Shown: in pieces, positions 1-8,099 of the stretch
How positions within the stretch are numbered: the first letter of the stretch is position 1
Layout: every line of letters starts with the position of its first letter
Source: VRUE01 sp963822295
GTDB lineage: Bacteria; Actinomycetota; Thermoleophilia; Solirubrobacterales; 70-9
Assembly (NCBI GenBank): GCA_963822295.1
Contig: CAWGHD010000002.1
Location: forward strand, 744,001-808,000
Reading direction: 5' to 3'
DNA length: 64,000 nt
Program-made: the position numbers and the translations under genes
Notes under the pieces: generated by a model
The model's input: only the letters and a program-made list of their open reading frames with translations
Told to the model about the DNA's origin: nothing
Databases searched by the model: none

Positions 1-57
1 GAGGGGGACGTGCTCGAGTTCTACAAGACCAAACAGGTCGAGCAGACCCTGAAATAA
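1..57 (+). CDS. infB: C-terminal end of translation initiation factor IF-2 (partial)
   Basis: Only the last 18 codons and a TAA stop are inside the window; the tail reads EGDVLEFYKTKQVEQTLK. This resembles the end of bacterial IF-2, whose last beta-strand normally closes with a GD-[VI]-[IL]-E-x-[FY] stretch. The position directly before rbfA fits the widely conserved infB-rbfA-truB order. IF-2 is the GTPase that delivers initiator tRNA to the 30S subunit. The fragment is too short to prove identity alone; the call rests on the end motif plus gene order. Confidence 0.6.
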   Translation, partial: EGDVLEFYKTKQVEQTLK

Positions 58-69
58 GGAGCAAGTAGG

Positions 70-408
70 ATGGCCGCGCCCCGCATGCGCCGCATCAATG
101 AGGTGCTTCGCGAGGTGATCGGCGCAGCGATCAGCACCGAGTTGAGCGACCCACGCATCGGCTTCGTGACCGTGACTTCGGTAGAGACCAGCCCAGATCT
201 TCGCGCCGCAAAGGTGCACGTCAGCGTGCTCGGAGACGAGGAGCAGCGCGAGGCGACGCTCGAGGGCCTGCGCTCCTCGCACGGCGTGATCCAGTCCAAG
301 ATCGCCGCCGAGACGCGGATGAAGCGGACCCCGACGCTGACCTTCCACTACGACCCGACGGTCGAGTCGGGGATGCGGATCACGCAGCTGCTCGAGGAGG
401 AGGAGTGA
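70..408 (+). CDS. rbfA: Ribosome-binding factor A
   Basis: The 112-residue product has the usual RbfA size and a type II KH-like fold. The N-terminus MAAPRMRRINEVLREVI, the middle SDPRIGFVTVTSV and the later LRSSHGVIQSKIA and TPTLTFHYD stretches are family hallmarks. RbfA binds the 30S subunit near the 5' end of 16S rRNA and helps late maturation of the small subunit. The ATG at 70 lies 12 nt after the upstream stop behind an aaggagcaagtagg stretch that can serve as ribosome binding site. The stop overlaps the GTG of the next gene by 4 nt, so the two are very probably translationally coupled. Confidence 0.95.
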   Translation: MAAPRMRRINEVLREVIGAAISTELSDPRIGFVTVTSVETSPDLRAAKVHVSVLGDEEQREATLEGLRSSHGVIQSKIAAETRMKRTPTLTFHYDPTVESGMRITQLLEEEE

Positions 409-1409
409 GCGAGGCTGCCGGGGCGACGGCGACCGAGCTCGAGCGGGTCGCATCGGAGCTGCGCGACCGCGACCGCTACATCCTCACCGCCCACGAGGGG
501 CCCGACGGCGACGCGCTCGGCTCGCTGCTCGGCATGCACAACCTGCTCACCCAGCTCGGCAAGGACTCGCTGATGTTCATGGCGGCGAAGGAGTTCCCGC
601 TGCCGATCGAGTACCGCTTCCTGCCGCTCGAGGAGGTCTTCCACGAGCCCCCCGCGGACATGGCGGACCGCACCGTGATCTTCCTCGACTGCGGGAATAT
701 CGACCGGATGCCGGTCGACTTCCTCACCGAGGGCGGCAACTTCGTGATCAACATCGACCACCATCACGACAACACCCGCTTCGGAGACCTCAACCTGGTC
801 GACACGACCGCCTCCAGCACGGCGGAGATCGTCTACGAGCTCGGCCGCGAGCTGGGGGGCACGATCACCCCCGAGATCGCCTCAGCCCTCTACGTCGGCC
901 TTGTCACCGACACCGGCAAGTTCATGTACGAGAACACCGACGCCGGCACCCACCGGATCGCCGCCGACCTGATCGAGGCCGGAGTCGAGGTCGACGACAC
1001 CTACCGCCGCCTCTACGAGCACGTCCCGATCGAGAAGCTGCGCCTCGTCGCACGCGCGCTGAACGGGATCGAGCTCCACTGCGACGACCGCCTCGTCCTC
1101 ACCTACCTGGCCGCGGCCGACTACGAGGCGACCGGGGCGGGGGAGGAGATGACCGAGGGGATCATCGACCACCTGCGCTCGGTCGAGGGCGCCAAGGTCG
1201 CGGCGCTGGTTCGGGACCAGGGCTCTCGCGGCCGCGCGGCCCGCAAGGTCAGCCTGCGCTCGAGCGGGGGGGACGTCGACGTCTCGGCAATAGCCCGCGC
1301 CCACAACGGCGGCGGCCACAAGCGGGCGGCGGGCTTCTCCACCGACCTCGGCCTCGACGAGCTCGTCCCGTTCCTCTGCGCCGAGGTCAGCGCCCAGCTC
1401 GACTCCTGA
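405..1409 (+). CDS. nrnA: DHH/DHHA1 phosphoesterase, NrnA-like oligoribonuclease / pAp phosphatase
   Basis: A 334-residue DHH-family protein. The N-terminal DHH domain shows HEGPDGDALGSLLG near residue 30, FLDCGN near residue 97 and the signature IDHHHDN near residue 118. The C-terminal DHHA1 domain carries GGGHKRAAGFS near residue 304. Family members with this architecture degrade very short RNA oligomers (nanoRNA) and dephosphorylate 3'-phosphoadenosine 5'-phosphate using Mn2+. The GTG start at 405 overlaps the rbfA stop, and the TGA overlaps the truB ATG by one base. Position between rbfA and truB is typical in Gram-positive and actinobacterial genomes. Which substrate dominates in vivo cannot be read from sequence. 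Confidence 0.92.
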   Translation: MSEAAGATATELERVASELRDRDRYILTAHEGPDGDALGSLLGMHNLLTQLGKDSLMFMAAKEFPLPIEYRFLPLEEVFHEPPADMADRTVIFLDCGNIDRMPVDFLTEGGNFVINIDHHHDNTRFGDLNLVDTTASSTAEIVYELGRELGGTITPEIASALYVGLVTDTGKFMYENTDAGTHRIAADLIEAGVEVDDTYRRLYEHVPIEKLRLVARALNGIELHCDDRLVLTYLAAADYEATGAGEEMTEGIIDHLRSVEGAKVAALVRDQGSRGRAARKVSLRSSGGDVDVSAIARAHNGGGHKRAAGFSTDLGLDELVPFLCAEVSAQLDS

Positions 1410-2059
1410 TGGCCGCCGCGGGCGACGGGTCCCTGCTCCTCTGCGACAAGCCGGCCGGCATCACCTCGCACGACCTGGTCGCCATGGTCCGCCGCGAGCG
1501 CCACTGCAAGGCCGGGCACGCCGGCACCCTCGATCCGTTCGCGACCGGGCTCATGCTCGTCCTGCTCGGCCGCGCGACCAAGGTCCAGCGCTTCCTGGTC
1601 GGGCTGCCGAAGACCTACCTGGCGACGGCGCGCCTCGGCTGGCGCTCGAGCACCGGCGACCCCGACGGAGAGCTGAGCGAGACCGGGCGGCGGCCGGACT
1701 CGCTCGAGCTGCCCACCGGGACCGTGCGCCAGCGCCTGCCGATGACCTCGGCGGTGCGGGTCGGCGGCGAGCGGCTCTACAAGAAGGCCCACCGCGGCGA
1801 GGTCGTGGAGACGCCCGAGCGCGACGTCGAGGTCCACCGGGCCGAGCTGCTCGGCAGCGACGAGCGGCGTGCCCGCTACGAGATCGAATGCTCGGCCGGA
1901 ACCTACATCCGCACCCTGGTCGAGACCCTGGGCGACGCCTACTGCGAGGAGCTGCGCCGTACCGCGATCGGCCCCTTCGACGTCGAGGATGCCGGCGAGG
2001 AGATCGAGCTCGCCCGGCTGGGCGAGCTCGTGCCCGCGGCCGGCGAGTCGCTGCGATAG
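1409..2059 (+). CDS. truB: tRNA pseudouridine(55) synthase TruB, short form
   Basis: TruB converts U55 to pseudouridine in the T-loop of tRNA. The protein begins with DKPAGITSHDLV and contains the catalytic-aspartate motif HAGTLDPFATGLM at about residues 35-47, followed by LLGRATK. Near residue 117 RVGGERLYKKAHRGE matches the second substrate-binding motif, and CSAGTYIRTLVE near residue 156 is also conserved. At 216 residues it is clearly shorter than the usual 290-310 and ends shortly after the catalytic domain, so the C-terminal PUA-like tRNA-binding domain is missing. No frameshift is visible near the stop; ribF begins 13 nt later, so the short form looks genuine. Confidence 0.93.
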   Translation: MAAAGDGSLLLCDKPAGITSHDLVAMVRRERHCKAGHAGTLDPFATGLMLVLLGRATKVQRFLVGLPKTYLATARLGWRSSTGDPDGELSETGRRPDSLELPTGTVRQRLPMTSAVRVGGERLYKKAHRGEVVETPERDVEVHRAELLGSDERRARYEIECSAGTYIRTLVETLGDAYCEELRRTAIGPFDVEDAGEEIELARLGELVPAAGESLR

Positions 2060-2072
2060 TGGGGGAGGTCTG

Positions 2073-2963
2073 ATGCCGAACATCGAGGTCACCTCACTGC
2101 CCGACGCCGAGCCGCGACCCCGTCACGTCGCGATCGGGACCTTCGACGGCGTCCACAAGGGCCACCAGGCGGTGATCGAGGGCGCCGACACGGTGCTCAC
2201 CTTCGACCCGCACCCGCTCGAGGTCCTGCACCCGGCGGCGCTGCCGAAGCTGATCATGCCGTTCACGGTCAAGCGCGACGTGATCGAGGGGCTCGGGGTC
2301 GGGGAGCTCGTCGTCATCCCCTTCGACGAGGAGCTCGCCGCGGTCCCGGCCGAGGGCTTCATCGACGAGGTCCTGGTCGCGAAGCTCGGCGCCGAGAAGG
2401 TCTCCGTCGGCGAGAACTTCCGCTTCGGCGCCAAGGCCCAGGGCGACCCCGAGATGCTCGCCGCGCGGGAGGAGTTCGAGACCCGCGTCGTCCCCCTTGT
2501 GGAGGTCGACGGCGAGGCGGTCTCGTCAACTCGGATACGGGCCCTGGTCGCCGCCGGCGACATGGAGCACGCCCAGCACTGCCTCGGCGCCCCCTTCATG
2601 GTCGAGGGCACCGTGGTCGAGGGCGACCAGCGCGGCCGCGAGCTCGGCTTCCCGACCGCCAACATCGTCCCCGACGACCGGCTCGTGATCCCCGGGCACG
2701 GCGTCTACGCGGCCTTCGCCAACGGCGTGCCGGCGGCGGTCAACGTGGGCGTGCGACCGACCTTCGAGACCGGTCGCGGGGTGCTGATCGAGACCTACCT
2801 GATCGATTACGAGGAGGACCTCTACGGGACCGAGCTGCGGGTCGCCTTCGTCGAGCGGCTGCGCGGTGAGAAGCGCTTCGCCGGGGTCGAGGATCTGATC
2901 GCCCAGATGCGGCTCGACGTCGAGGATGCCAAGCGGGTCTGTGCTAGCTTCCTACGGCCGTGA
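2073..2963 (+). CDS. ribF: Bifunctional riboflavin kinase / FAD synthetase
   Basis: RibF phosphorylates riboflavin to FMN and adenylylates FMN to FAD. The 296-residue protein has the N-terminal nucleotidyltransferase domain (IGTFDGVHKGHQ near residue 22, then FDPHPLEVL and VGENFRFG) and the C-terminal kinase domain (GRELGFPTANI, GVYAA, NVGVRPTFE). The ATG at 2073 follows a gggggaggtc ribosome binding site. An upstream in-frame start at 1869 would lie deep inside truB and adds no family-like residues. The stretch between the HxGH motif and FDPHP is only about 11 residues, roughly half the usual length, so one helix of the Rossmann domain looks shortened. It sits in the canonical truB-ribF-rpsO order. 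Confidence 0.95.
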   Translation: MPNIEVTSLPDAEPRPRHVAIGTFDGVHKGHQAVIEGADTVLTFDPHPLEVLHPAALPKLIMPFTVKRDVIEGLGVGELVVIPFDEELAAVPAEGFIDEVLVAKLGAEKVSVGENFRFGAKAQGDPEMLAAREEFETRVVPLVEVDGEAVSSTRIRALVAAGDMEHAQHCLGAPFMVEGTVVEGDQRGRELGFPTANIVPDDRLVIPGHGVYAAFANGVPAAVNVGVRPTFETGRGVLIETYLIDYEEDLYGTELRVAFVERLRGEKRFAGVEDLIAQMRLDVEDAKRVCASFLRP

Positions 2964-2991
2964 CACCCTTGGTGCGCGGCTTTTTGACGAC

Positions 2992-3261
2992 ATGGGACTG
3001 ACCAAAGAGAAAAAGAGCGAGCTGATCGGCAAGCACGGTCAGGCCGAGGGCGATACGGGCTCGGCCGAGGTCCAGGTTGCGCTGGCCACCGCGCGGATCA
3101 ACGAGCTCACCGAGCACCTGCGCACGCACCCCAAGGACCATCACTCGCGCCGCGGCCTGCTGATGCTCGTCGGCAAGCGCCGCCGCATGCTGCGCTACCT
3201 CGAGAGCAGCGACCTGGAGCGCTACCGCGCCCTCGTCTCCGAGCTCGGCCTGCGCCGATAG
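2992..3261 (+). CDS. rpsO: 30S ribosomal protein S15
   Basis: The 89-residue product is the normal S15 length and shows the family core DTGSAEVQVALATARINELT near residues 21-40, then HLRTHPKDHHSRRGLLMLVG and RRRMLRYL. S15 binds the central domain of 16S rRNA and nucleates platform assembly. The ATG at 2992 was chosen over an in-frame upstream start at 2926, because S15 proteins begin with a short basic MxLTKEKK segment and because 2926 lies inside ribF. The 28-nt gap after ribF has no obvious terminator. rpsO classically precedes pnp; here a peroxiredoxin gene lies between them. Confidence 0.96.
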   Translation: MGLTKEKKSELIGKHGQAEGDTGSAEVQVALATARINELTEHLRTHPKDHHSRRGLLMLVGKRRRMLRYLESSDLERYRALVSELGLRR

Positions 3262-3268
3262 CCCCACG

Positions 3269-3727
3269 ATGGCCGTGATCGCCGCCGGCGAGCCGGCCCC
3301 CGACTTCACCCTGCGCGACCAGGACGGCGAAGAGGTCTCGCTCTCGGGCTACCGCGGCAGCCGCGTCCTGCTCGTCTTCTACCCCTTCGCCTTCAGCTCG
3401 GTCTGCACGGACCAGCTCTCCCTCTACCAGGAGGCCAAGCCCGAGATCGAGGCCAAGGGCGTCGAGCTGGTCGGCATCAGCGTCGACCACATCCACGCCC
3501 AGCGCGCCTTCCGAGAGAAGCTCGGCATCGACACCACGCTGCTCGCCGACTTCGAGCCCAAGGGCGAGGTCGCGAAAGCCTACGGCTCCTACTTCGAGCC
3601 GTCAGGGATGGCCAATCGCACCCTGGTCCTGATCGACGCCGACGGCAGGGTCGAGTGGAGCTATGAAGCGCCGACGCCCGGCGACGCTCCCGGCCCGAAC
3701 GTCATCCTCGACGCGCTCGCCGACTAG
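3269..3727 (+). CDS. AhpE-like peroxiredoxin
   Basis: A 152-residue thioredoxin-fold peroxidase that would reduce H2O2 or organic peroxides. The peroxidatic cysteine lies in FYPFAFSSVCTDQLS near residue 47, which resembles the actinobacterial one-cysteine AhpE group (PLAFTGxC) more than classical Bcp. The start APDFTLRDQDGEEVSL and the later GISVDH are family typical, and no resolving cysteine in the Bcp position is present. The ATG at 3269 is 8 nt after rpsO, so it is probably co-transcribed with it. A GC-rich hairpin (3728-3740, 5-bp stem) directly follows the stop. The exact subfamily is an inference from the active-site flank. Confidence 0.85.
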   Translation: MAVIAAGEPAPDFTLRDQDGEEVSLSGYRGSRVLLVFYPFAFSSVCTDQLSLYQEAKPEIEAKGVELVGISVDHIHAQRAFREKLGIDTTLLADFEPKGEVAKAYGSYFEPSGMANRTLVLIDADGRVEWSYEAPTPGDAPGPNVILDALAD

Positions 3728-3801
3728 CCCCGACCCGGGGTAAAAGCGGATATCGTCGGTCTGAGCAGGCAGAAAGTGCCGCCGTTTGCAGGCATGTACT
3801 C

Positions 3802-3857
3802 TCTCTGCCACCAGAGAACGAGAGTTCTGTAATCAGATGGCCGCCATCCGGGCGGCC
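3802..3857 (+). promoter_or_regulatory. Structured pnp leader with competing hairpins
   Basis: The 148-nt gap before pnp contains three short stem-loops. Hairpin A (3802-3817) pairs tctctg with cagaga; hairpin B (3815-3828) pairs agaac with gttct around a GAGA tetraloop. A and B share bases 3815-3817 and so compete. Hairpin C (3839-3857) pairs ggccgcc with ggcggcc around a 5-nt loop and ends 18 nt before the ATG, just ahead of the ggtagg ribosome binding site. In enterobacteria pnp is autoregulated through RNase III cleavage and PNPase action on a leader hairpin. A similar role here is inference. Confidence 0.4.
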
Positions 3858-3875
3858 GAAGGTAGGAAAAACTAA

Positions 3876-6125
3876 ATGAGCATGTTTGACGTAACCCGCG
3901 TTTCGGCGGATATCGGCGACAGCCAGATCTCCTTCGAGACCGGAAAACTCGCAAAGCAAGCGGGTGGCGCGGTCGTTGTCCAGGCTGGCGACACCAAGGT
4001 GCTCTGCACCGCAACCGTCGGCAACTTGCGCGACGTGGACTTCCTTCCCCTCACCGTCGACATCGAGGAGCGCATGTACGCCGCGGGCAAAATCCCCGGC
4101 TCGTTCTTCCGTCGCGAGGGCAAATCGAGTGAGAAGGCGACCCTCACCGCTCGCATGATCGACCGGCCGATCCGGCCGCTCTTCCCGAAGGGCTGGCATT
4201 TCGAGACCCAGCTCGTCGCGATCCCGATGTCGGTGGACATGGTCCACCCGTACGACATCCTCGCGATGAACGGCGCCTCCGCGGCGCTGGCGATCTCCCC
4301 GATTCCCGTCGCTGCCCATGTCGGCGCGGTGCGGATCGGCAAACTCGACGGCGACTTCGTCGTCAACCCGAGCGAGGAGGACCTCGCCGAGCTCGATCTC
4401 GACCTGATCGTCGCCGGCACCGATGAGGCGATCCTGATGGTCGAGGCCGGCGCCAACGGCGTCACCGAGCAGGAGATCCTCGACGCGCTCGACATCGCGC
4501 ACTCGGAGATCAAGAAGCTCACCGCCGCGATGGAGGAGCTGCAGCAGAAGGTCGGCAAGGAGAAGATCGAGGTCGAGGCCCCCACGATCGATGAGGGTCT
4601 GCTCAGCGACATCCGCTCCTCCCACGGCCAGGCTCTGATCGACGCGATCGCGACCGAGGGCAAGCTCGAGCGCTACGAGGCGATCGACAAGGTCAAGGAC
4701 GAGGTGGTCGCCAAGTACGCCCCCGAGTCCGCCGACGGCGAGACCGACGAGAAGCTCAAGGCCGAGGCCAAGGCCGCCTTCGCCGCGATCGAGAAGGACA
4801 CCATCCGCAAAGCGATCGCCGTCGACAAGAAGCGCCCCGACGGCCGCGCCCAGGACGAGATCCGGCCGATCGAGTGCGAGGTCGACATCTCCCCGCGCGT
4901 GCACGGCTCGGCGCTCTTCACCCGCGGTGAGACCCAGATCCTCTCCAATGCCGCGCTGGGCACGACTCGCATGGACATGCGCATCGACACGCTCGGCCTG
5001 GAGACCTCGAAAAAGTTCTGGCACCACTACAACTTCCCGCCCTTCTCGGTCGGGGAGGCCGGCTTCATGCGCGGCCCGAAGCGTCGCGACATCGGCCACG
5101 GCGCGCTCGCCGAGCGGGCCCTGGTCGCGACGGTTCCCAGCGAGGAGGACTTCCCCTACGTGATCAGGCTCGTCTCGGAGACGCTGGAGTCGAACGGCTC
5201 CTCGTCGATGGGCTCGGTCTGCGCGTCCTCGATGGCCATGCAGGCCGCGGGCGTGCCGGTCAGCGCACCGGTCGCCGGCGTCGCCATGGGGTTGATCAAG
5301 GAGGGTGACGACTACATCGTGCTCACCGACATCGCCGGCGTCGAGGACCACCTCGGCGACATGGACTTCAAGGTCGCCGGCACCGCCGAGGGCATCACCG
5401 CCCTGCAGATGGACATCAAGATCACGGGGGTCACCTTCGAGATCCTCACCGACGCGCTGGAGCAGGCGAACAAGGGACGTCAGTTCATCCTCGGCAAGAT
5501 GGCCGAGGCGATCGACGGACCGCGCGAGCAGCTCTCCCAGCACGCGCCGCGGATCGAGTCGATCAAAATCGACCAGGAGAAGATCGGCGCCGTGATCGGC
5601 AAAGGCGGGGAAACCATCCGCGCCCTGTGCGAGGAGTTCGAGGCCGACATCGACGTCGAGGACGACGGCACGATCCGGATCTACGCGCCGACCGGCGAAC
5701 TGGTCGAAGCGTGCGTCGCGCAGATCGAGTCGATGACCAAGGAGGCCGAGGTCGGCGACAAGTACACGGGGGCCAAAGTGGTGAAGACCACCACCTTCGG
5801 CGCCTTCGTCGAGCTGGTCAAGGGCACCGACGGTTTGCTCCACATCTCCAACGTGAAGCCGGGCGAGCGGGTCGACTCGGTCGACGACGTGCTCAGCGCC
5901 GGTGACGAGATCGACGTCGTCGTGGTCGAGGTCGACCGCGAGCGCGGCCGCATCGGCCTGCGCCTCTCCCACGATCCCTCGGTCGAGGGCAAATCGCAGG
6001 AGGAGCTGTTGGCGATCGGGTCCGGCGGCGGGTCCCGCAACGGCGGCGACCGCGGTGATCGTGGCGGCCGGGGCGGCCGTGACGGACGGCGTCGTCGCGA
6101 GGGCGGCGACCGCGAGCGTCGCTAG
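3876..6125 (+). CDS. pnp: Polyribonucleotide nucleotidyltransferase (PNPase)
   Basis: PNPase degrades RNA from the 3' end by phosphorolysis and can also add tails. The 749-residue protein has the full architecture: first RNase PH domain (about 12-145), helical linker, second RNase PH domain (about 312-540, starting DKKRPDGRAQDEIRPI), KH domain near 560-610 with IGAVIGKGGETI, and S1 domain near 626-698 with GAFVELVKGTDGLLHIS. After S1 comes a Gly/Arg-rich basic tail of about 35 residues, which may add RNA affinity. The ATG at 3876 follows ggtaggaaaaacta. The leader is structured (see 3802-3857). The next gene begins only 7 nt later, suggesting one transcript. Confidence 0.97.
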   Translation: MSMFDVTRVSADIGDSQISFETGKLAKQAGGAVVVQAGDTKVLCTATVGNLRDVDFLPLTVDIEERMYAAGKIPGSFFRREGKSSEKATLTARMIDRPIRPLFPKGWHFETQLVAIPMSVDMVHPYDILAMNGASAALAISPIPVAAHVGAVRIGKLDGDFVVNPSEEDLAELDLDLIVAGTDEAILMVEAGANGVTEQEILDALDIAHSEIKKLTAAMEELQQKVGKEKIEVEAPTIDEGLLSDIRSSHGQALIDAIATEGKLERYEAIDKVKDEVVAKYAPESADGETDEKLKAEAKAAFAAIEKDTIRKAIAVDKKRPDGRAQDEIRPIECEVDISPRVHGSALFTRGETQILSNAALGTTRMDMRIDTLGLETSKKFWHHYNFPPFSVGEAGFMRGPKRRDIGHGALAERALVATVPSEEDFPYVIRLVSETLESNGSSSMGSVCASSMAMQAAGVPVSAPVAGVAMGLIKEGDDYIVLTDIAGVEDHLGDMDFKVAGTAEGITALQMDIKITGVTFEILTDALEQANKGRQFILGKMAEAIDGPREQLSQHAPRIESIKIDQEKIGAVIGKGGETIRALCEEFEADIDVEDDGTIRIYAPTGELVEACVAQIESMTKEAEVGDKYTGAKVVKTTTFGAFVELVKGTDGLLHISNVKPGERVDSVDDVLSAGDEIDVVVVEVDRERGRIGLRLSHDPSVEGKSQEELLAIGSGGGSRNGGDRGDRGGRGGRDGRRRREGGDRERR

Positions 6126-6132
6126 CTCGACC

Positions 6133-7413
6133 TTGAGCGCCGCGAAGCTAACGACCCTGGACTCCGGCGTCCGGGTGGTCACCGAGGAGGTTCCCTCGGT
6201 CCGCTCGGTTGCGCTGGGGCTCTGGGTGAGGACCGGATCGCGTGACGAGACCCCGGCGCAGGCCGGGGTCTCGCATTTCCTCGAGCACCTGCTCTTCAAG
6301 GGCACGGAGCGCTACTCGGCGATCGAGATCTCCGAGCGCTTCGACGGGCTCGGCGCCTCGGTCAACGCGGCGACCGGCAAGGAGACGACGCACCTGCACG
6401 CGCGCTTCCTCGACGAGCACACCGACGCGGTCTTCGAGCTTCTCGCGGAAATGCTGCTCGCCCCGACCTATCCCGAAATCGACTCCGAGCGCGAGGTCGT
6501 GCTCGAGGAGATCGCGATGTACGAGGACGAGCCGCAGGACCGCGTCCACGACATCCTGGCCGGCGCGGTCTTCGGCGACCACCCGCTCGGGCGCCGGGTC
6601 CTCGGCGAGGCCGAGGTGATCGCCTCGATCCCCATCCCCGACATCCACTCCTACCACCAGGCCCGCTACACCGGCGCCAACGTCGTCGTCGGTGCGGCCG
6701 GGCACCTCGATCACGATCGCATCGTCGCGCTCAGCGAGCGCCTGGTCTCACCGCGGACGGACGAGGGCGGCAACGGCGCCGCTGCGGAGACGCCCGATGA
6801 CACGGCGCGCCTGCGCTTCTACGAGAAGGACACCGAGCAGTACCACATCTGCTTCGGCGCGCCGGGGATCAGGCGCGACGACGAGCGCCGCTACGCGCTC
6901 GCCGTGCTCGACTCGATCTTCGGCGGCTCGACCTCGTCGCGGCTCTTCCGCGAGGTGCGCGAGAAGCGCGGCCTCGCCTACTCGGTCGGCTCCTACAACG
7001 AGCAGTACACCGACTCGGGGCTGGTCGCCACCTACGTCGGGACCCGCGAGGACAACGTCGAGGAGGCCTGCGCGATCATCGGCGCCGAGCTCGAGCGCCT
7101 GCGCAGCGAGCCGGTCTCCGGCGAGGAGCTCGACCGCGCCAAGGAGAACGTCAAGGGCCGCCTCGTGCTCTCCTCCGAGTCGACCGCGGCGCGCATGGCC
7201 CGCGTCTCCCGGGCGACGCTCTTCGACCTGCCGATCGACAGCCTCGACGAGATGCTGGCCAAGGTCGACGCCGTCGAGGTCGACGACCTGACCGGGCTCG
7301 CCGGCGAGCTCTACGGCGCCGAGCGGCTCTCCGCGGCCTGCGTGGGTCGCGGCGAGGAGAAGTTCAGGCAGGCGCTGGCGCCGGTCAGCGAGGCGCTGGT
7401 GGCGGTCACGTGA
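6133..7413 (+). CDS. M16-family zinc metallopeptidase (processing-peptidase-like)
   Basis: An inverzincin of about 426 residues. The zinc site is HFLEHLLFKG near residue 55 (HxxEH) with the downstream glutamate in the SEREVVLEEIAMYEDEPQD region near residue 120. The C-terminal half shows the RxxY-type segment EKRGLAYSVGSY that completes the active site in this family. Typical relatives are the bacterial homologues of mitochondrial processing peptidase, often found beside pnp in Gram-positives; natural substrates are mostly unknown. I place the start at TTG 6133, seven bases after pnp, because similarity begins immediately with LTTLDSGVRVVTEEVPSVRS; a GTG further upstream inside pnp is the alternative. 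The TGA overlaps the dapB GTG. Confidence 0.9.
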   Translation: MSAAKLTTLDSGVRVVTEEVPSVRSVALGLWVRTGSRDETPAQAGVSHFLEHLLFKGTERYSAIEISERFDGLGASVNAATGKETTHLHARFLDEHTDAVFELLAEMLLAPTYPEIDSEREVVLEEIAMYEDEPQDRVHDILAGAVFGDHPLGRRVLGEAEVIASIPIPDIHSYHQARYTGANVVVGAAGHLDHDRIVALSERLVSPRTDEGGNGAAAETPDDTARLRFYEKDTEQYHICFGAPGIRRDDERRYALAVLDSIFGGSTSSRLFREVREKRGLAYSVGSYNEQYTDSGLVATYVGTREDNVEEACAIIGAELERLRSEPVSGEELDRAKENVKGRLVLSSESTAARMARVSRATLFDLPIDSLDEMLAKVDAVEVDDLTGLAGELYGAERLSAACVGRGEEKFRQALAPVSEALVAVT

Positions 7414-8081
7414 TCCGGGTCGTCGCCTCCGGCGCCGCGGGACGGATGGGCCAGGCCGTCTGCGAGGCGGTCGAGGGCGCCGAGGACATGGAGCTCACCG
7501 CCCGCGCCGACCCGGCGCTCGGCGTCGAGCTCACCGAGGCGCTCGCCGATGCCGACGTCGTCGTCGACTTCACCACCCCCGAGACCGCGGTCGGCAACGT
7601 CCGGGCCTGCCTCGAGGCGGGCGTCCACGCCGTCGTCGGGACCACCGGCTTCGAGGTCGACGCGCTGCGCGAGGCCGCCGAGTCGGCGGCGGGGGAGGCG
7701 AGGTGCTTCGTCGCGCCCAACTTCGCGATCGGCGCCGTTCTGCTGATGGAGGTCTCGCAGAAGGTCGCCCAGCACATGCCCGAGTGCGAGATCGTCGAGC
7801 TGCACCACGACAAGAAGCTGGACGCTCCCTCGGGGACGGCGAAGCGCACGGCGGAGCTGATCCGCGCCGCCGGCGGCAACGTCCACGAGCCGATCCACTC
7901 GGTGCGGCTGCCGGGCCTGGTCGCCCATCAGGAGGTCGTCTTCGGCGGCGAGGGGCAGACCCTGAGCATTCGTCACGACTCGATCGACCGCAGCTCCTTC
8001 ATGCCGGGGGTGCTGCTCGCGGTCCGCGAGGTCGGCTCCCTGCCGGACCGCTTCACGGTCGGCCTCGAGAAGCTCCTCTGA
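7410..8081 (+). CDS. dapB: 4-hydroxy-tetrahydrodipicolinate reductase
   Basis: DapB reduces hydroxy-tetrahydrodipicolinate to tetrahydrodipicolinate with NAD(P)H in the lysine/diaminopimelate pathway. The 223-residue protein starts with the nucleotide-binding loop VVASGAAGRMGQAV and contains the diagnostic ELHHDKKLDAPSGTAK near residues 130-145, with the catalytic His-His and Lys; GTTGF near residue 77 and SIRHDSIDRSSFMPGV later are also conserved. It is somewhat shorter than the common 245-270. The GTG start overlaps the preceding TGA by 4 nt, and dapA follows within 20 nt. Confidence 0.95.
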   Translation: MIRVVASGAAGRMGQAVCEAVEGAEDMELTARADPALGVELTEALADADVVVDFTTPETAVGNVRACLEAGVHAVVGTTGFEVDALREAAESAAGEARCFVAPNFAIGAVLLMEVSQKVAQHMPECEIVELHHDKKLDAPSGTAKRTAELIRAAGGNVHEPIHSVRLPGLVAHQEVVFGGEGQTLSIRHDSIDRSSFMPGVLLAVREVGSLPDRFTVGLEKLL

Positions 8082-8086
8082 GTGGG

Positions 8087-8092
8087 TACGCT
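8087..8092 (+). promoter_or_regulatory. Candidate -10 element (TACGCT) for a leaderless dapA transcript
   Basis: TACGCT fits the TAnnnT -10 pattern and ends 7 nt before ATG 8100, the same spacing as at several other genes in this window (hflX, proS, the 36008 kinase). No convincing -35 hexamer is visible. It may act as an internal promoter within the dapB-dapA operon. Confidence 0.3.
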
Positions 8093-8099
8093 GATGGCG

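Noticed and set aside
1869..2072. Earlier in-frame ribF start inside truB
   Set aside because: The added 68 residues are low-complexity Ser/Arg/Pro and represent truB out of frame. ATG 2073 has a ribosome binding site and a family-like N-terminus.
3702..6305. An 867-codon open frame on the minus strand opposite pnp
   Set aside because: PNPase on the plus strand is certain. The antisense frame is a by-product of GC-rich codon positions; it is Asp/Arg/Leu/Val-biased, has no domain, and spans parts of three plus-strand genes.
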